This document shows, one piece after another, positions 30,745 through 42,488 of a stretch of 64,000 nt of DNA (position 1 is its first letter; every line of letters starts with the position of its first letter). Source of the DNA: Porphyra umbilicalis (taxonomy: Eukaryota > Rhodophyta > Bangiophyceae > Bangiales > Bangiaceae); assembly GCA_002049455.2 (NCBI GenBank), contig KV918939.1, forward strand, positions 91,226 through 155,225. Reading direction: 5' to 3'. Made by a program: the position numbers and the translations under genes. The notes beneath the pieces are model-generated. The model was not told the DNA's origin and ran no database searches. It saw only the letters and a list, made by a program, of their open reading frames with translations.

Positions 30745-32543
30745 TCACTGGAGCGCGTGCACGTACTTTGCAAGGACGCCCATCTTGTCGAGGGCCACCC
30801 CGTCGGCGGCGAGCGCCGCGTCCAGCCCCCCCGCCCCGAGCAGCTGCCCGACGAGCGCCGCAGAGGCGGCGAGGCGCAGCACCCCACCCGCGCCGCCGAG
30901 GGCGACGGGCTGGCCAATGTAGGCGACGCGCGAGGCGGCCGCCCGCTCGGCGGCGGTCGCGCCCGCGGGGAGCGCCGCCGACGCGTCAACGGCCATGCGC
31001 GCGTGGATGGCTTTGAGGGGGGCCACCCCGAGCCACGGGGCGCCGCCGTCGGCGCCGCTGCCGCCGGGGGGCCCCCAGCCGCACGCTCACCACCGTGTTG
31101 ACGCCCCCGACGCGCCTCGCGTCGGCGCCCGCCGGGGCGTCGGCGGCGGTCGGGCCCCCACCCCCCCTCGGCCGCCCCGAGCACCGCCATCCCGGGCGGG
31201 CCGCCACGGCGTCGACGACGCCCGCCACCCACGCGGCCACAGCGGCGGTCACGGCGTCCCCCCCCAACCCCCCGAGGCCGCCCGGCACCACCCGCCCGAG
31301 GGCGTCCATCTCGGCGAGCCCCGCCGCCCAGCGGAGGAGCAAGCCGACATTCCCGCCGGGCGCCGCCACCGCCCGCAACGCGGGCACCGCCGGATCAATG
31401 TCGGCGGCGGTGAGGTAGTCGCGCAGGCCCGCCGGCGGCGGCGGACCGCCGCCACCCGCCGCGCCCGCCGCCCACAGCGCCGCCACACGCGGCGGCAGCG
31501 CGGCGGCGCCACAAAAGGCGGGCGCGCCCCAAAACTTGGAGGCGGTCACGAGCACCACCGCCCCGCGGGCAGCGTACCAGGCGAGCCCCCGGCGGTCGTG
31601 CGCCCCTGACACGCGTCGGCAACGAGGAGGCAGCGGTCGCCGAGGCGCCCGAGCAGCCCGTCTAGGGCGCCGGGGGAGGGCACCGCGAGGCCCGTCTTGG
31701 ACCCGTCGACGGCGTGGAGGATGAAAAAGGGGGGGGGGGACCCCGCCGCCGCCGCCGCCGCCTCGGCGTCGGCCACCGCGGCGCCGACGGCCGCGTCATA
31801 GGCGGCGGGGGGGAGGAGCGCGCCGTCGGGGTCGCGCGCGGGGAGGGCCACCACCCGCACGCGGGTGGCGTCAAAGCCCGCCACACGCCCGCCCGGGGTG
31901 GCGGGCGTCGCCTCCTCCCCCCCCCCCTCCCGCGCCCGCGCCGCCGGCGGCGGTCGGCAGCACCGCCGAAAAGTGGGCGCCGCCCGCCGCGTCGGCGGTG
32001 CCCGACCCAACCTCCCCCGCCGCCGTCACGATCGACACGACGGTCGCGGCGGGCGCCGCGAGGGCGAGCGCCGCCGCGAGCGGCAGCAGCTCCGCGTCGC
32101 TACCACTCGGGTGCAACACCAGCGGCACCCGTGCGTCCATGCCGAGCGCCGCCGCGAGGCGCGCGCGCGTCGACGCGGCAACGCCCTCGGCGGTGGACCC
32201 CCCCCCCACAGCGCCCGCAGCGTGGCCGCCGCGGCGGCAAAGCCACCCACCGACACGGGCGACGCCGTACACGCAGAGCGGAGGACGGCGCCCGGCGGCG
32301 CGGGCGCCGGCGGCACGTGGTACTTGTTGACGCTCGGCGTCAGGTGCAGGCGGTCGTCCCCGCCCGTCGTCAGGTGCACCGACGTGGCGGCGACGGTGGC
32401 GGCCGACGCGAGCGCAGATACAGACGCCGCCAAGGCGGACCGCGTGGCGGCCGTCCCCGCCGGCGTGCACCCGCCGACCGCCCACGTGGCGGTGGCGGGG
32501 GTCCACGTCAGGTCCGCCACCCCGCCGTCGCCGCCGTCGCCGT

Positions 32544-32574
<31 letters not shown>

Positions 32575-32826
32575 TTTGCGCCACCCGCGTGTGGCGGCGG
32601 CGGCCACCTCCGCCGCTTGCGCCGGGGAGAGCGTCGGCGTGCAGAGGCCAATGTGGGGGAGCACCGCGGGCGCCGCGCCACCCGCGGGGGGGGGGGGGGG
32701 GCCACGACCACAGGCGGGCCCGCGGCGGCAACGGCGGCGGCCACGGCGGCCGCGTCGAGGGCGTCGGCGGTGGGGGGGGGGGAGGGGGGGGAGACGCCCA
32801 CAGACACGGTGGGGGGGGGGGCGCCA
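30745..32826 (-). CDS. PLP-dependent fold-type I enzyme (aminotransferase/decarboxylase-like)
   Basis: Minus-strand segments in order: NKYHVPPAPAPPGAVLRSAC; LVLHPSGSDAELLPLAAALA (the SGSDAE pattern is typical of the PLP-phosphate-binding turn); VVSIVTAAGEVGSGTADAAG; PFFILHAVDGSKTGLAVPSP; CLLVADACQGR (the Asp that pairs with the PLP ring nitrogen); VVLVTASKFWGAPAFCGAAA (probable Schiff-base Lys, codon 31535-31537); and a C-terminal domain SRVAYIGQPVALGGAGGVLR … KYVHALQ ending at TGA 30745. Substrate unknown. At least three frame changes occur at G/C runs. The 5' end is uncertain: low-complexity Pro-rich sequence precedes the first conserved segment, and 32826 is an ATG in that region. Confidence 0.68.
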
Positions 32827-33905
32827 TGGCCGCGGACGACGCGGTGGGGGTGGCGACACAGAAAAAAAAAAAAAAAAAAAAGGGGGGCGAGGGGCGGCGT
32901 CACAGCAGCGGGGCGGGGAGGCAGTCGACGCGGGGCGGGGCGGCACAGGGCGGGGCGGCACGAGCGGGGGCACGCGCACAAGGGACGGCGGAGACGACGG
33001 GGGGGGCGTGGCGGCGCGCAGGGACGGCCGGGGCGCCTGTGGCCGCCGCTCAAGACGCGTGCGCCCGTCGTCGCCGCCCCACAGGCGCGACCGCCGGCGC
33101 GCCGTGGCCGGCCACGCCGCCCGCGTGTCACAGCGTCGTCGGCGGCGGCGCCGCGGGCCCGCCAGCGCAGGCCCGCCACGGCCGCCGTACGGGGCGCCGC
33201 CGGCGGCGGCCGCCGCGTGCGCGCCCCACGCAACCGACAGCGGCGCTGCGCCGCTGCCGCCGTTGCGGCGCGTGGGGAGGGCGGCGCCCCCCGGCCGACG
33301 GCGGCTCCCCGCCATCCAATGCTTCGACACGCCAATCAGGGGCGCCGGGCGCGTCGGGCACGCTGCCGTTTTGTCCATCGCGGCGGCCGGCGATGCCGGG
33401 CGGATTGGATCCGCCGCCGAGAGCCCTGAGAGCCCTGCGCGAGATTCGAGCCGCCACCTCCACCCCATCTCTCGGGCTGCCGAGTATGGACTTGCTGCTG
33501 TTCTTTACCCAATTGATGGGGGGAGTCGCTTAAAGTCCAAAACCGACACCCTGGCCAGCGCATGACGTGGCAGCTTCCACATGGTGTAGCGGCCGCGCCG
33601 CGCCCCCCCGCCCCGCACCGAGCTCGGAAGGCACCGCCCACGTTTGTGCCAGCGCCGCCGCGCACCACACGCGCGCCGCCCTACGGTCTTTATCTTTCTT
33701 GTTCTGTCCCGACTTTTCCCTGCCACTCGGCCCCCGCCTCTGCTTTTACTGATTCTGTTTTTCGCTCTCTTTTCCTCCCCGCTCCCCCCCATCACCCCCC
33801 ACCCCACCCGCTCCCGACTCCCACCCACGCAACCACCCCACCCGCTTTCCACCCCCCCTCCCCCGCCGCTCCGTCTTCCCCCCCCCCCCTGCGGCCGTCG
33901 CGGCC
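32827..33905. other. Divergent intergenic region with A20 and C12 runs
   Basis: Between the PLP enzyme (-) and PEX5 (+). Contains A20 at 32862-32881 and, before PEX5, a pyrimidine-rich leader (33680-33890) with C12 at 33878-33889, 16 nt before the ATG. Low-complexity frames only. Confidence 0.5.
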
Positions 33906-36368
33906 ATGTCCTTCCGCGATGTCGTCAGCGGCGCCACGTGCACCGGCGGCGGCGGCGGCGGCTCCTCGGGCGCGGGCACCTCCCGCCTCGCCGCCGCGCC
34001 GGGGGGCGGCGGCTCGGCCAACCCGCTGTCTGCGCTCAGCCGCACCCTCCTCGGCGGCGCCCTGCCAGCAGCGGCGGCGGGCGCGGCGGCCGCGTCTGCC
34101 GTCCCCACGGCCGCGCCGCGCGGTGCGCCGCCGCCGGCCGCGTCGGCGCGGCCGACGGGCGCCGACGCGGACGTGGCGCTCCCGCCGGGCGCCGAAGCGG
34201 CGTGGTCGGCGGCCGGCGGGGGCGGCGGCGGCGGCAGTGGCGGCGGCGGAGAGGGTGTGGCAGCGGCGGCGGCGGCGGCGGCAGCGTGGCGTGGCTCGTT
34301 TTTGGGCGCCGCCCCGCCGCGGGCGGGCGGGCGCGGCGCGGCCCCAGGTGGCGTCGGGGGGGATCTGTTTGCGTCCCGCTGGGCGGCGGCGGCGAGCCCC
34401 GCCGTGCCCGCCACGGCGGGTGGCGAGGCGGCGGCGGCGGTGGCGGCGCGCGGGGCGCCGCCCGCGGCGGCGTGGGCGCCCCCGCCCTACGTGGCCGCCC
34501 CACCGCCGGCGGTCGCCTACCCACCACCCCCACCGCCCTTGTATGCGCCGCTACCGCCATTGCTGTATGCGGCGCCGGCGGTCGCGCCGCCACCGCCGTC
34601 GCTGTATGCGCCGCCGGCTGTTGCGCCGCCGGCAACGGCCGACGCGCTGCAGGCGGTATGGGGCGTGGGCGGCGTGGGCGGCGTGGGCGGCGGGGGGGGT
34701 TGGGCCGCCGAGTTTACCGCTGCCTCCCTGACCGCCGCCGCCGCCACGAGCGTGGCGCCTGCGACTGCCGCTGCCGCCGTGGTCAACGCGCACGCGGCGG
34801 CGGCGCCCGCGGACGCAGCGTCGGGCGCGATGGACGCCAACGTTGAGTCCCTCGTCGACGCCTTTCGGGACCTGCAGGCGGGGGGCGACGCCTTGGCCGA
34901 GACGACGTCGGGGTTGCCCCCCGGCGGCGCTTCGCTGGTGGGGCACGGCGCCGACGCGGCGGCGGCGGCTGACGTGGCCGGCATGGCCGAGGACTGGTCC
35001 GACCACTTTGCGGGGTTGGACTCGCCGGGCTTGTGGTGGGACGACGAGGCGCGCGTCCATGCGCTCGACGCGGGCGAGCGAGCGGCCGCCGACGCGGCCG
35101 AGGGGGCGGCGCAAGCGGCCGCCGCCCACGACCCGCCGGCGACCGGAGGGCACCTGTTGCCCTACCTATTTGTCACGCCGCCGGGTCAGACCGCGGCGGC
35201 GGCGGCGGCGGCGGGGGTGGCGTCCACGGTGGCGGCCGCCGCCGCGACCCCCACCGCCGAGGAGCTCCTCGCGCGGGGCGAGTCGGCGCTCGCCGCCCGC
35301 GCGCACGCGGCGGCCATCCGCTGGCTTGAAGCCGCCGTGCGGGTGACCGACGCGGTCGCCCTGCCGGCGGAGCGGGCGGCGACGGCGTGGCTGCTCCTCG
35401 GCCGCGCCCACGCCGAGTGCGACGCGGACACGCATGCGATTGCGGCGCTGCAGCGGTGTTTGCTGTCGGCCGACCGGGTGGAGGGGGGGGGGGCCGCCGC
35501 CGACGCGGTGGCGGCGACGCGGCAGCAGGCGCTCCTCGCCCTCGGCGTCAGCTGCACCAACGAGCTCGACGCGCCCCGCGCGACCGCCTACCTGAGCCAA
35601 TGGCTCGACCGCCACCCGGTGCACGGGGCGGGTGCGGCGGCGGCGGGTGCGGCGGCGGCTGCCGCGCCCGCCTCGACGGCGGCGGGCGCGGGCGCAGCCA
35701 ACCCCGCGGCGGCGCTCTTCACCGCCACGACGGGCATGGCGCCACTGACCGACGCGCCCGCCCTCCTCCGCCGCTACGGGGACCTGGTGGGGGCCTCCCC
35801 CGCCGCCGCCGCCGACGTGTCGGTGCACGTGGTCATGGGGGTGCTCCACCACCTCGTCGCCGACTACCCCGCCGCCGCCGACGCGCTCCGCGCGGCGGTC
35901 GTGCTGTCCCCCACCGACGCGCGGTTGTGGAACAAGCTCGGCGCGACGCTCGCCAATGGGGGCGCCGGCCGCGACGCCCTCCGCGCCTACCGCAAGGCCG
36001 TGTCCCTCGACGGTGGTTTTATCCGCGCGTGGGTCAACGTCGGCACCGCGTACGCCAATGAGGGCGACGGCGCCGCGGCGGTGCGGTACTACCTCAAGGC
36101 GCTGTCGCTGTTGGCGGCCAAGGAGCGGTCGGGGGCGGGGGAGCCGGGCGTGGACGCACCGGCAGCGACAGCGGCGGCGGCGGCGGTGGTGGACGTGCCC
36201 GGCGGCGGCTACGCAGGGCGCGGGGGCTTTGGGGGGAATGCCGGCGAAGCGCCCCACGTGTGGGAGTACCTGCGGGCCAACCTCATTGCCTCGCGGCGGG
36301 AGGACCTGCTGCCCCTCGTCGAGGCGGGGGATGTGGATGCGTTCCGGCCACACGTGCGGGTGCCTTGA
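33906..36368 (+). CDS. PEX5: PEX5, peroxisomal targeting signal 1 receptor
   Basis: A cytosolic receptor that binds C-terminal SKL-type signals through TPRs and docks cargo at the peroxisome. The 820-residue frame is intact from ATG 33906 to TGA 36366. Residue 12 is a Cys near the N-terminus, the position used for mono-ubiquitin recycling in PEX5. A long Ala/Gly/Pro-rich region contains WAAEF (about 266) and WSDHF (about 364), WxxxF/Y motifs for PEX13/PEX14. The TPR array covers about 450-810: AATAWLLLGRAHAECDADTH, LGVSCTNELDAPRATAYLSQ (PEX5-typical), DARLWNKLGATLANGGAGRD, GFIRAWVNVGTAYANEGDGA and a final VWEYLRANLIASRREDLLPL. This is one of the few long genes here with no frame break. No G run follows its stop. 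Confidence 0.93.
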   Translation: MSFRDVVSGATCTGGGGGGSSGAGTSRLAAAPGGGGSANPLSALSRTLLGGALPAAAAGAAAASAVPTAAPRGAPPPAASARPTGADADVALPPGAEAAWSAAGGGGGGGSGGGGEGVAAAAAAAAAWRGSFLGAAPPRAGGRGAAPGGVGGDLFASRWAAAASPAVPATAGGEAAAAVAARGAPPAAAWAPPPYVAAPPPAVAYPPPPPPLYAPLPPLLYAAPAVAPPPPSLYAPPAVAPPATADALQAVWGVGGVGGVGGGGGWAAEFTAASLTAAAATSVAPATAAAAVVNAHAAAAPADAASGAMDANVESLVDAFRDLQAGGDALAETTSGLPPGGASLVGHGADAAAAADVAGMAEDWSDHFAGLDSPGLWWDDEARVHALDAGERAAADAAEGAAQAAAAHDPPATGGHLLPYLFVTPPGQTAAAAAAAGVASTVAAAAATPTAEELLARGESALAARAHAAAIRWLEAAVRVTDAVALPAERAATAWLLLGRAHAECDADTHAIAALQRCLLSADRVEGGGAAADAVAATRQQALLALGVSCTNELDAPRATAYLSQWLDRHPVHGAGAAAAGAAAAAAPASTAAGAGAANPAAALFTATTGMAPLTDAPALLRRYGDLVGASPAAAADVSVHVVMGVLHHLVADYPAAADALRAAVVLSPTDARLWNKLGATLANGGAGRDALRAYRKAVSLDGGFIRAWVNVGTAYANEGDGAAAVRYYLKALSLLAAKERSGAGEPGVDAPAATAAAAAVVDVPGGGYAGRGGFGGNAGEAPHVWEYLRANLIASRREDLLPLVEAGDVDAFRPHVRVP

Positions 36369-37765
36369 CCATGGTTTGGGACTGTGGAGAGGGAAGGAAA
36401 GTAAAGGGATCAGGGGGTCCACCGTGCTTGTCCCTATTATATGTGTTTTCTTTCACCTTCAGGCGCGTCGGCCATTCTGCTCTATTGCGCAGGACGCGCT
36501 CTCGTCTGTTCACGCCCGGTTTGGGTGGCCTTGCCGCGTTGTGTCGTCGTCGCCCAGCGCGCATCTTCTCATGAACAAAGGCGCCGCGTCGATAAACGAC
36601 AGCACAGTGCTTTTTCAAAAGCACGCGTGCTTTAGTGAGTTTTGTCTGCCAGGCAAACACCGAGGACAAAAATGCCCCCGAGTCTTCGTCGCGAAAATGT
36701 ACCACGTACTGAGAACGTGCCTGGGGAGTTGGCCAGCAGTATTGTAGGTTGATCTGAAACGGTCCCAAATGGGCCCCCAGTACGATATTTGCCGAGATTT
36801 GTCGCGTACTGGACCCCTGTTCTCCACAGTGTTCTTCCAAATGGGTAAGGTCCCATATTCGCATTTTAGATCCCCAGTACGATCTGACACTGCTCAAAGT
36901 CGTGTCTGGGAGCCATGTGCGCACCTTGCGCACACCCCAGTAGGCATTCTGGAGGCACCCAGAGGCACCCGGAGGCCCCCAGAGGCACCCTGCAGGACGT
37001 CCTGTGGGATTTACCGAGGAGTTACGTGACACCCTCTTGCGGCGATTCGTGGCCGCGCGGCAAAACGACTACGCATCGCACGCGGGAGCTCTGTCGTATG
37101 GGGCAGCAGTGGCGCCACGTTATTCCGCACGGATAGAGAACGTGGTAGTGAAGCGTACGTTTTACATTGCGCTCTCACGCCTCCCGGGGGAGAGAGACCT
37201 GGTGGGAAGCGGCCGTATGGGCCTGATAGTCCTATCTGACTGCTCGCCCACCCCGCCCCGCCCCTCCCGCCCGTCCCGCCGACCCCGCCCTGCCCCTCCC
37301 GCCCGTCTCGCCCACCCCGCCTCGCCCCTCCCACCCAAGTCGGGCACCTGAAGAAGTATACACGACGACCACCGTAAGCAGGAGAAGCGCAAGAAAGAAA
37401 ACAAACACACAGACGAAAGCACAAGCAAGAGTAAACAGCGAACACATCACCCCAAGTTAGACTCGGCCCCCACAGCGAAAAGAAGCAGGTCTGTACGCCC
37501 CCCCACTCCTGTGCCCGACCAGCGCAACGCAGCGGTAGTCGCGGCAGACAGACGCCGATCAGGCATCGCGCGCTCCCGATGGATAGAGCCGAAACAGCCC
37601 CGCCGTCGACACTCTCCGCACTGGCGCCATCTCCCCCCGCTTCGACCACCACGCACCCTCCACCACTCGTCCAAGTCCGTGCGCAAGTCGCGCCGCTACC
37701 GCCTTTGCCACCATTCACATCACCTTCATGGATACCCACAGCACGGGACAGGAAAGGGGAAATAT

Positions 37766-37850
37766 GGGCAGTACGGGGCAGTACGGGGCAGTACGGGGCA
37801 GTACGGGGCAATACGGGGCAGTACGGGGCAATACGGGGCAGTAATGGGCA
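37766..37850. repeat. 10-bp tandem array
   Basis: About eight copies of GTACGGGGCA, two of them with A for G at one position (AATACGGGGC). Confidence 0.9.
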
Positions 37851-39392
37851 GAAGGGAGAAGCACGGGACAGCACCACAAAGAAAAAGCGAGCAGTTTTTC
37901 CAGACGAGGACGCAGAAAGACGTCCTACGTGTAAAAACGGCAAGCACCCTCCAACAGCACTCCAGGTCGTCACCGCATGCACGGCAAGAGATCAAAAGGG
38001 CGCTATGGTATACACAACACGACAACATACGCGTGTGTAAAGTTGAAAGTGATGCTCCAGGTGCACTTCGTGGCGGGAGGGCGGGCTGATCCGGCCACCG
38101 TAGAGGCAGTGCGGGCCGATCTGCGATCGCCAGACTTGGGTGCGCTCGGCTCACAGGATGTGCTGCTGCCAGGCACCCACTCTGAGTAAGAAAGGGCCGT
38201 GTGGGAAGGGTCAGGAGGACCCAGCCGTTGGGAACGGGACAGACGGTGGGCGGGGGGGTGGACCGGAGCGGGTGGGGGTCCCTGAGGGGCGCGTGATGAG
38301 GCAAGGTGGTACTGGTCACGAGACGACCACTTGCGCTACACAAACGGACGATAGACCAATACGAGGTGGTGGAAGGGATCCTCGTCCAAGCAAGGCCCTC
38401 GTTTAAGATTTGCCCGGCCACGAAAGCCCCCTGCCAGACGTGCTGCCGGCCCCTCACTTGTGGTACGCTCGGCCAAGCGGTTTCTGTTCAGAGGTTGTTC
38501 GGCTCCCGTGGCACGAGCCAGAGGAAGGCGGTTGTCAGAGGTGCAGCCCTGGCGTTCGTCTCCACCACACAGACTGGACAATACCTAGGAAGCCTTCCTC
38601 GCCACCGACGAGGCGCCCTCGCAGTACCAGTCATTGCGCGTCAATAGATCTCAGCCTGCCACAGGCTGACCGAGATGAGCTATACTCAGGTGACTCCTGA
38701 CCGGTAAGGGCCCTCACAGTGCCCCAAAATGAGGATCACGGTGCCTGCGCGGGGCCGACTACGTTTCAGTGCTTGGCGGTACGTGACATGGGCGCGGCTT
38801 AGCGGTTGCGGGCCACAGGATCTGTGTCCTCGTTGCGAGGTGTGACCAACCGGTCACACCATCGAGGATCAATAAGGGCCACTTACGTTCTAGATAGTCG
38901 AGCCCCCCAGAATCCAGCGATCAGCGAACGCAGTTGATCTGTGACCAGTCCGCTGTTGGAGGCATTGAATCGTCCGAAGAGCAGCAATTATCCCTCAAGC
39001 CGACCGACTTGTAGCCTGCTTTTTGGGAGGCTACATCATGCAGCTTCCCTCCGCGGCGTCGTAGATTGATGAGGGCTCCGCTTGTAGCCCACGTTTCCTC
39101 GTGGCCAGCACAGGGCCGTCTGGGCCAGCAACAATTTCAGATCAGGGGTACAAATTTCGGCCCGCAGCACGCCCGCAGCACGCGCAGCACGCCGAGCACA
39201 CCCCCAGTAGAGTGGTACATTTTCGCGACGTTCCAGCTCCGCGCTGAATACGCCCAATGTTTTTTCCTAGTCACCAGGAACCCCACAAATTGTCGCGATT
39301 TTCTCGGCGGTTGGTGGTTGCAAGCCGACACCGGTGGCAGGCGGAGTGGAAGGGGTGGCGGCCGCGGCCGCGGCCACACCTGCAGGCCTGCA

Positions 39393-39426
39393 CGCCGCGC
39401 CGCCAGCTGCAGCTGGCGGCGCGGCG
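39393..39426. repeat. 34-bp perfect palindrome
   Basis: Two 17-bp arms (CGCCGCGCCGCCAGCTG and its complement) meet without a loop. It encloses overlapping CAGCTG sites. Confidence 0.9.
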
Positions 39427-40100
39427 ACCTCGCCAAAATTCTCCTCGGGGGGCGGCGGGGGGGAGCCATCCATGTGTCTGTGGGGCATTTTCCCAAAGAA
39501 GCGAGGCTCCCTGCCCACAAGATGACGACGCACACCGAGGGGGGATCCGGGAGACGCCCGAGGCGGCTTCAGGCCGACACTAAGACTGCTGCCGTCCACG
39601 TGACGGCTGCGTGGATACGTCCGCACATTGGACTGGGCGCAGCGTTCCCGGCACGCTGACGTCGGCGGGGCCCGGATTAGCCGGCGCTTCTCGCCCGACA
39701 CGGGCTGTCAGATACACATGGCGCCCCGACGCCCGCCTCAGGGGCCCGGTTTGGGGCGCTGCCGCGCCCCCGCCGCGGTGTCGCACGATGTCGGCCGCCG
39801 CGGCCGCTGCCTGCGGCTTGGCCACCAGTACCCGCCGTGCGCGGCATGGACTCGACTCCACCCCACCCTGCCACATACTCGGTTTCCCACTTTTGGTACT
39901 CCGCGCCCGGCCGCCTGCGCGCCGACTTGCAACGTGCATGGTGAGGCACGCGGGCATTGGCTGGCTCTTCTTCCCCCTCTTGTTCATCGGCCGTGGCGGC
40001 GGTCGTTGGGTGGGCGCCGGGACGGGGGGCTGAGGCCGACGAGCTTGAGCAGCGGGGAAGGGGGCGGTGGGGGCATCGTGGAGCGGGGCACGGCCAGAGA

Positions 40101-41629
40101 ATGGGTGGTGCCACCCTACTTTGTGGCCATGGTGTCCACTGCCGCCGCTTTGCTACCACGGCCGCGCTGCTTGCTGTTGCGCTTGGCATGTGGGTGCTGC
40201 TGCTACACGCGGGCGCGCCACCGTCAGAGGCGGACGGCCGTGGCTCCATCGGCGGTACGGCTCTCGGCGCCCGCCTCTCGGCCGCCGTTGGGGCGCCCGC
40301 CCGTCCCGTCGACGGCAGCAGCTCGTGTCGCTGCAGCAACGGCACCGACCGGGGTTCCCCTCCCCCCGACACCCCCACCGACGGCGGCGTCGCCATTGCC
40401 TATTTCATCCAGGTGAGCGCGAGCAACTTGCCGATGCTCCCCCGCCTCCTCCGTGCCATCCACCACCCCGCCAACACCGTCGGCGTCCACTTTGACCGCA
40501 AAATCCGCGACGGGGCCCTCGCGCCCATCGTGGCGGCCATCCGGGCCGACGCCGCTCACGCCAACGTGCGCTTCCTCCCCCGTGAGGCGGTCACCTACCG
40601 GGGCATCACGATGGTGCTCAACACGCTCTCCGCCATGGAGGCCCTCCTGGGCGCCGAGCGGCCGTGGACCTACTTTATCAACCTGTCGGCCGCCGACTAC
40701 CCGCTCGTCTCCCCGGCCGACGTGCAGCGGCTGCTCGGGCGGCCGGGCGTGGCCGGCGCGGGCGCCATTTTTGTCTCTGAGTCCTACACCGGCGTCGCCG
40801 TGGCGTTTCACCAGCGGATGGAGGAGCGCCTGTGGATCGACACGGCGTTGTGGGACGCGGACAATTCGACCGTCGCCGAAGTCGACCGCCCCCACCCGGC
40901 GTTTCCGACGGCGGCGTGGACGCCGCGCAAAGCCGAAGCGTGGATGGTGCTGCACCGGGACTTTGTGACGGCCGCCACGCGCTCGCCCGCCGCGCGGGCG
41001 CTGCTCACCGCCTTTGCGTCGACGCGCTCCGCGCCCGAACACTACTTTGTGACGCTGTTGACCAACACCGCGCGCTGGCGGGCCACCCACGTGCCCGCCC
41101 ACCTCCGCTGCATCGTGTGGCGGTACAAGGGCGTGCGCTCCCGCCAACACCCGTACTGGGTCGACGACCGGGAGGGCAACGTGGCCGCCGCCCAAGACCG
41201 CCGCGCCGGCGTGGGGGGGTGGGGGGGGGGGCACCCGCCGCCGGGGGCGGCGGCGGCGGCGGCAGCGGCGACGGCGGCGCGTTTGCGTTTGCGCACGACC
41301 TTGCGACGTCGAACGGGTGGTTTGCGCGCAAGTTCCGGGTGCCCGACTCGGCGCTGCTCGCCACCCTCGACGCGACGCGCAGCGGCGTCGCGCCGCCCGC
41401 CAATGCGGCAGAGGCGGCGGCCGTGGCGGCCGCCGCCGCGCGGATGGAAAACCACTTGGACGCCCTCCTCGTTGGCGCGCGGCGGCGGGCAGAGGCGTGG
41501 CGGCGGCGGGTGGCGGCGGCGGCGGCGGCGGGGGTGGCGGCGGACAAGGCGGACCGCACGCCGTTGGATGAGGTGGAGGTGCGTGCGGCCGCCGGGGGGG
41601 GGGGGGGGGGGGGTGAGGGAGCGCTTTGA
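40101..41629 (+). CDS. Family 14 (core-2/I-branching, xylosyltransferase-like) glycosyltransferase
   Basis: A type II Golgi membrane enzyme that adds sugars to glycans. From ATG 40101 a single N-terminal membrane helix (TAALLAVALGMWVLLLHAG, about 20-38) is followed by a stem and the 'Branch' domain: GVAIAYFIQVSASNLPMLPR, HHPANTVGVHFDRKI, VTYRGITMVLNTLSAMEALL, WTYFINLSAADYPLVSPADV, PRKAEAWMVLHRDFV and SAPEHYFVTLLTNTARW, all in family order. Homology then changes frame at the G runs 41214-41230 and continues as AFAFAHDLATSNGWFARKFR, typical of the family end, with a helical tail to TGA 41627. The end is uncertain because an 18-G run (about 41596-41613) lies just before that stop. An in-frame upstream ATG at 39957 exists but precedes non-conserved sequence. 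Confidence 0.85.
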
Positions 41630-42451
41630 CTTTTTTTTGCGCCGACGCGCACGGTCCCGCAACGGTTACACGGAGCGCGCGCAAAAGGCACTGCCAAGCA
41701 AGCAACGTCGCGTACGCGGGGGGCGGCGGCGGACACGACCGGCTGCTCATCAGGTGGGGTGGTGGAGCGGCGCAGCCGTATCCCCCTCCCCCTCCCCCTT
41801 CCCCCCCAACAAACCAGGCGCGGTGTGTCCCGACGACACCCGCGCCTAGAGACACGACCGCCACGGGCGCGTCGGTCCCAGGGATGCCCCCCCCCCCCCT
41901 CCACAGGCCACCGCCACCGCGTCCGCGGCGGGCCCCCGCCCCAGCGCCGCCCGTGAATGTGGTTGGCAGCCCCCCCCCGGTGGCGGTGGCGGCTCTTGCG
42001 GCGCGGGGCGCCCACGGCGGCGACGCGGCAACAAACGCGCCGGCGGGCGCCGTCGCGGCGCCCCCCCCTCTGGTCGTCGGCAACGCACCGGCCGCCGCGC
42101 GCCGCGCGCCGCGCGCGCGTGCGCGGGGGGGCGGCGGGCGCCCCCAGGCGACACGCAGGTGGGCGCCGCCCCAACGGTGCGGGCGTCACCCCGTTGCCCC
42201 CGCCGGCCGGGGAGGGCACCCGCCCCCCCGCTCCCCGCCCGCGGCCGCCCGCGGTTGCGGGCCCGACGCGCCGCCCGCCGCGACGACGCGGTCGACGGCG
42301 GCCGCGGCGGGCGCGCGAGCGGCGGGGGGGTGGCACTGCGGGAGGCGGGAACGTGGACGAGGCGCCCGCACGCCGCGGCCGTGGCGAGTTGTGCGTGCCA
42401 GACGCCAGGTCGAGGCGCACGCGCGCGGCCCGGTTCGCCACGCTCCGCACC

Positions 42452-42488
<37 letters not shown>

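Larger units (their letters stand above)
36369..40100. other. 3.7-kb gene-poor region with several small repeats
   Basis: No supported gene. Contains a 19-bp inverted pair CGTCGCGAAAATGTACCAC (about 36691-36709 and 39213-39231), a C-rich 39-bp duplication (37246-37333), a 10-bp tandem array (37766-37850) and a 34-bp palindrome (39393-39426). AT content is higher than in neighbouring genes, consistent with decayed mobile DNA. Confidence 0.5.

Noticed and set aside
37766..37850. 10-bp array considered as telomeric or CRISPR-like
   Set aside because: The unit is not a known telomere motif and there are no spacers; it is a plain short tandem repeat.
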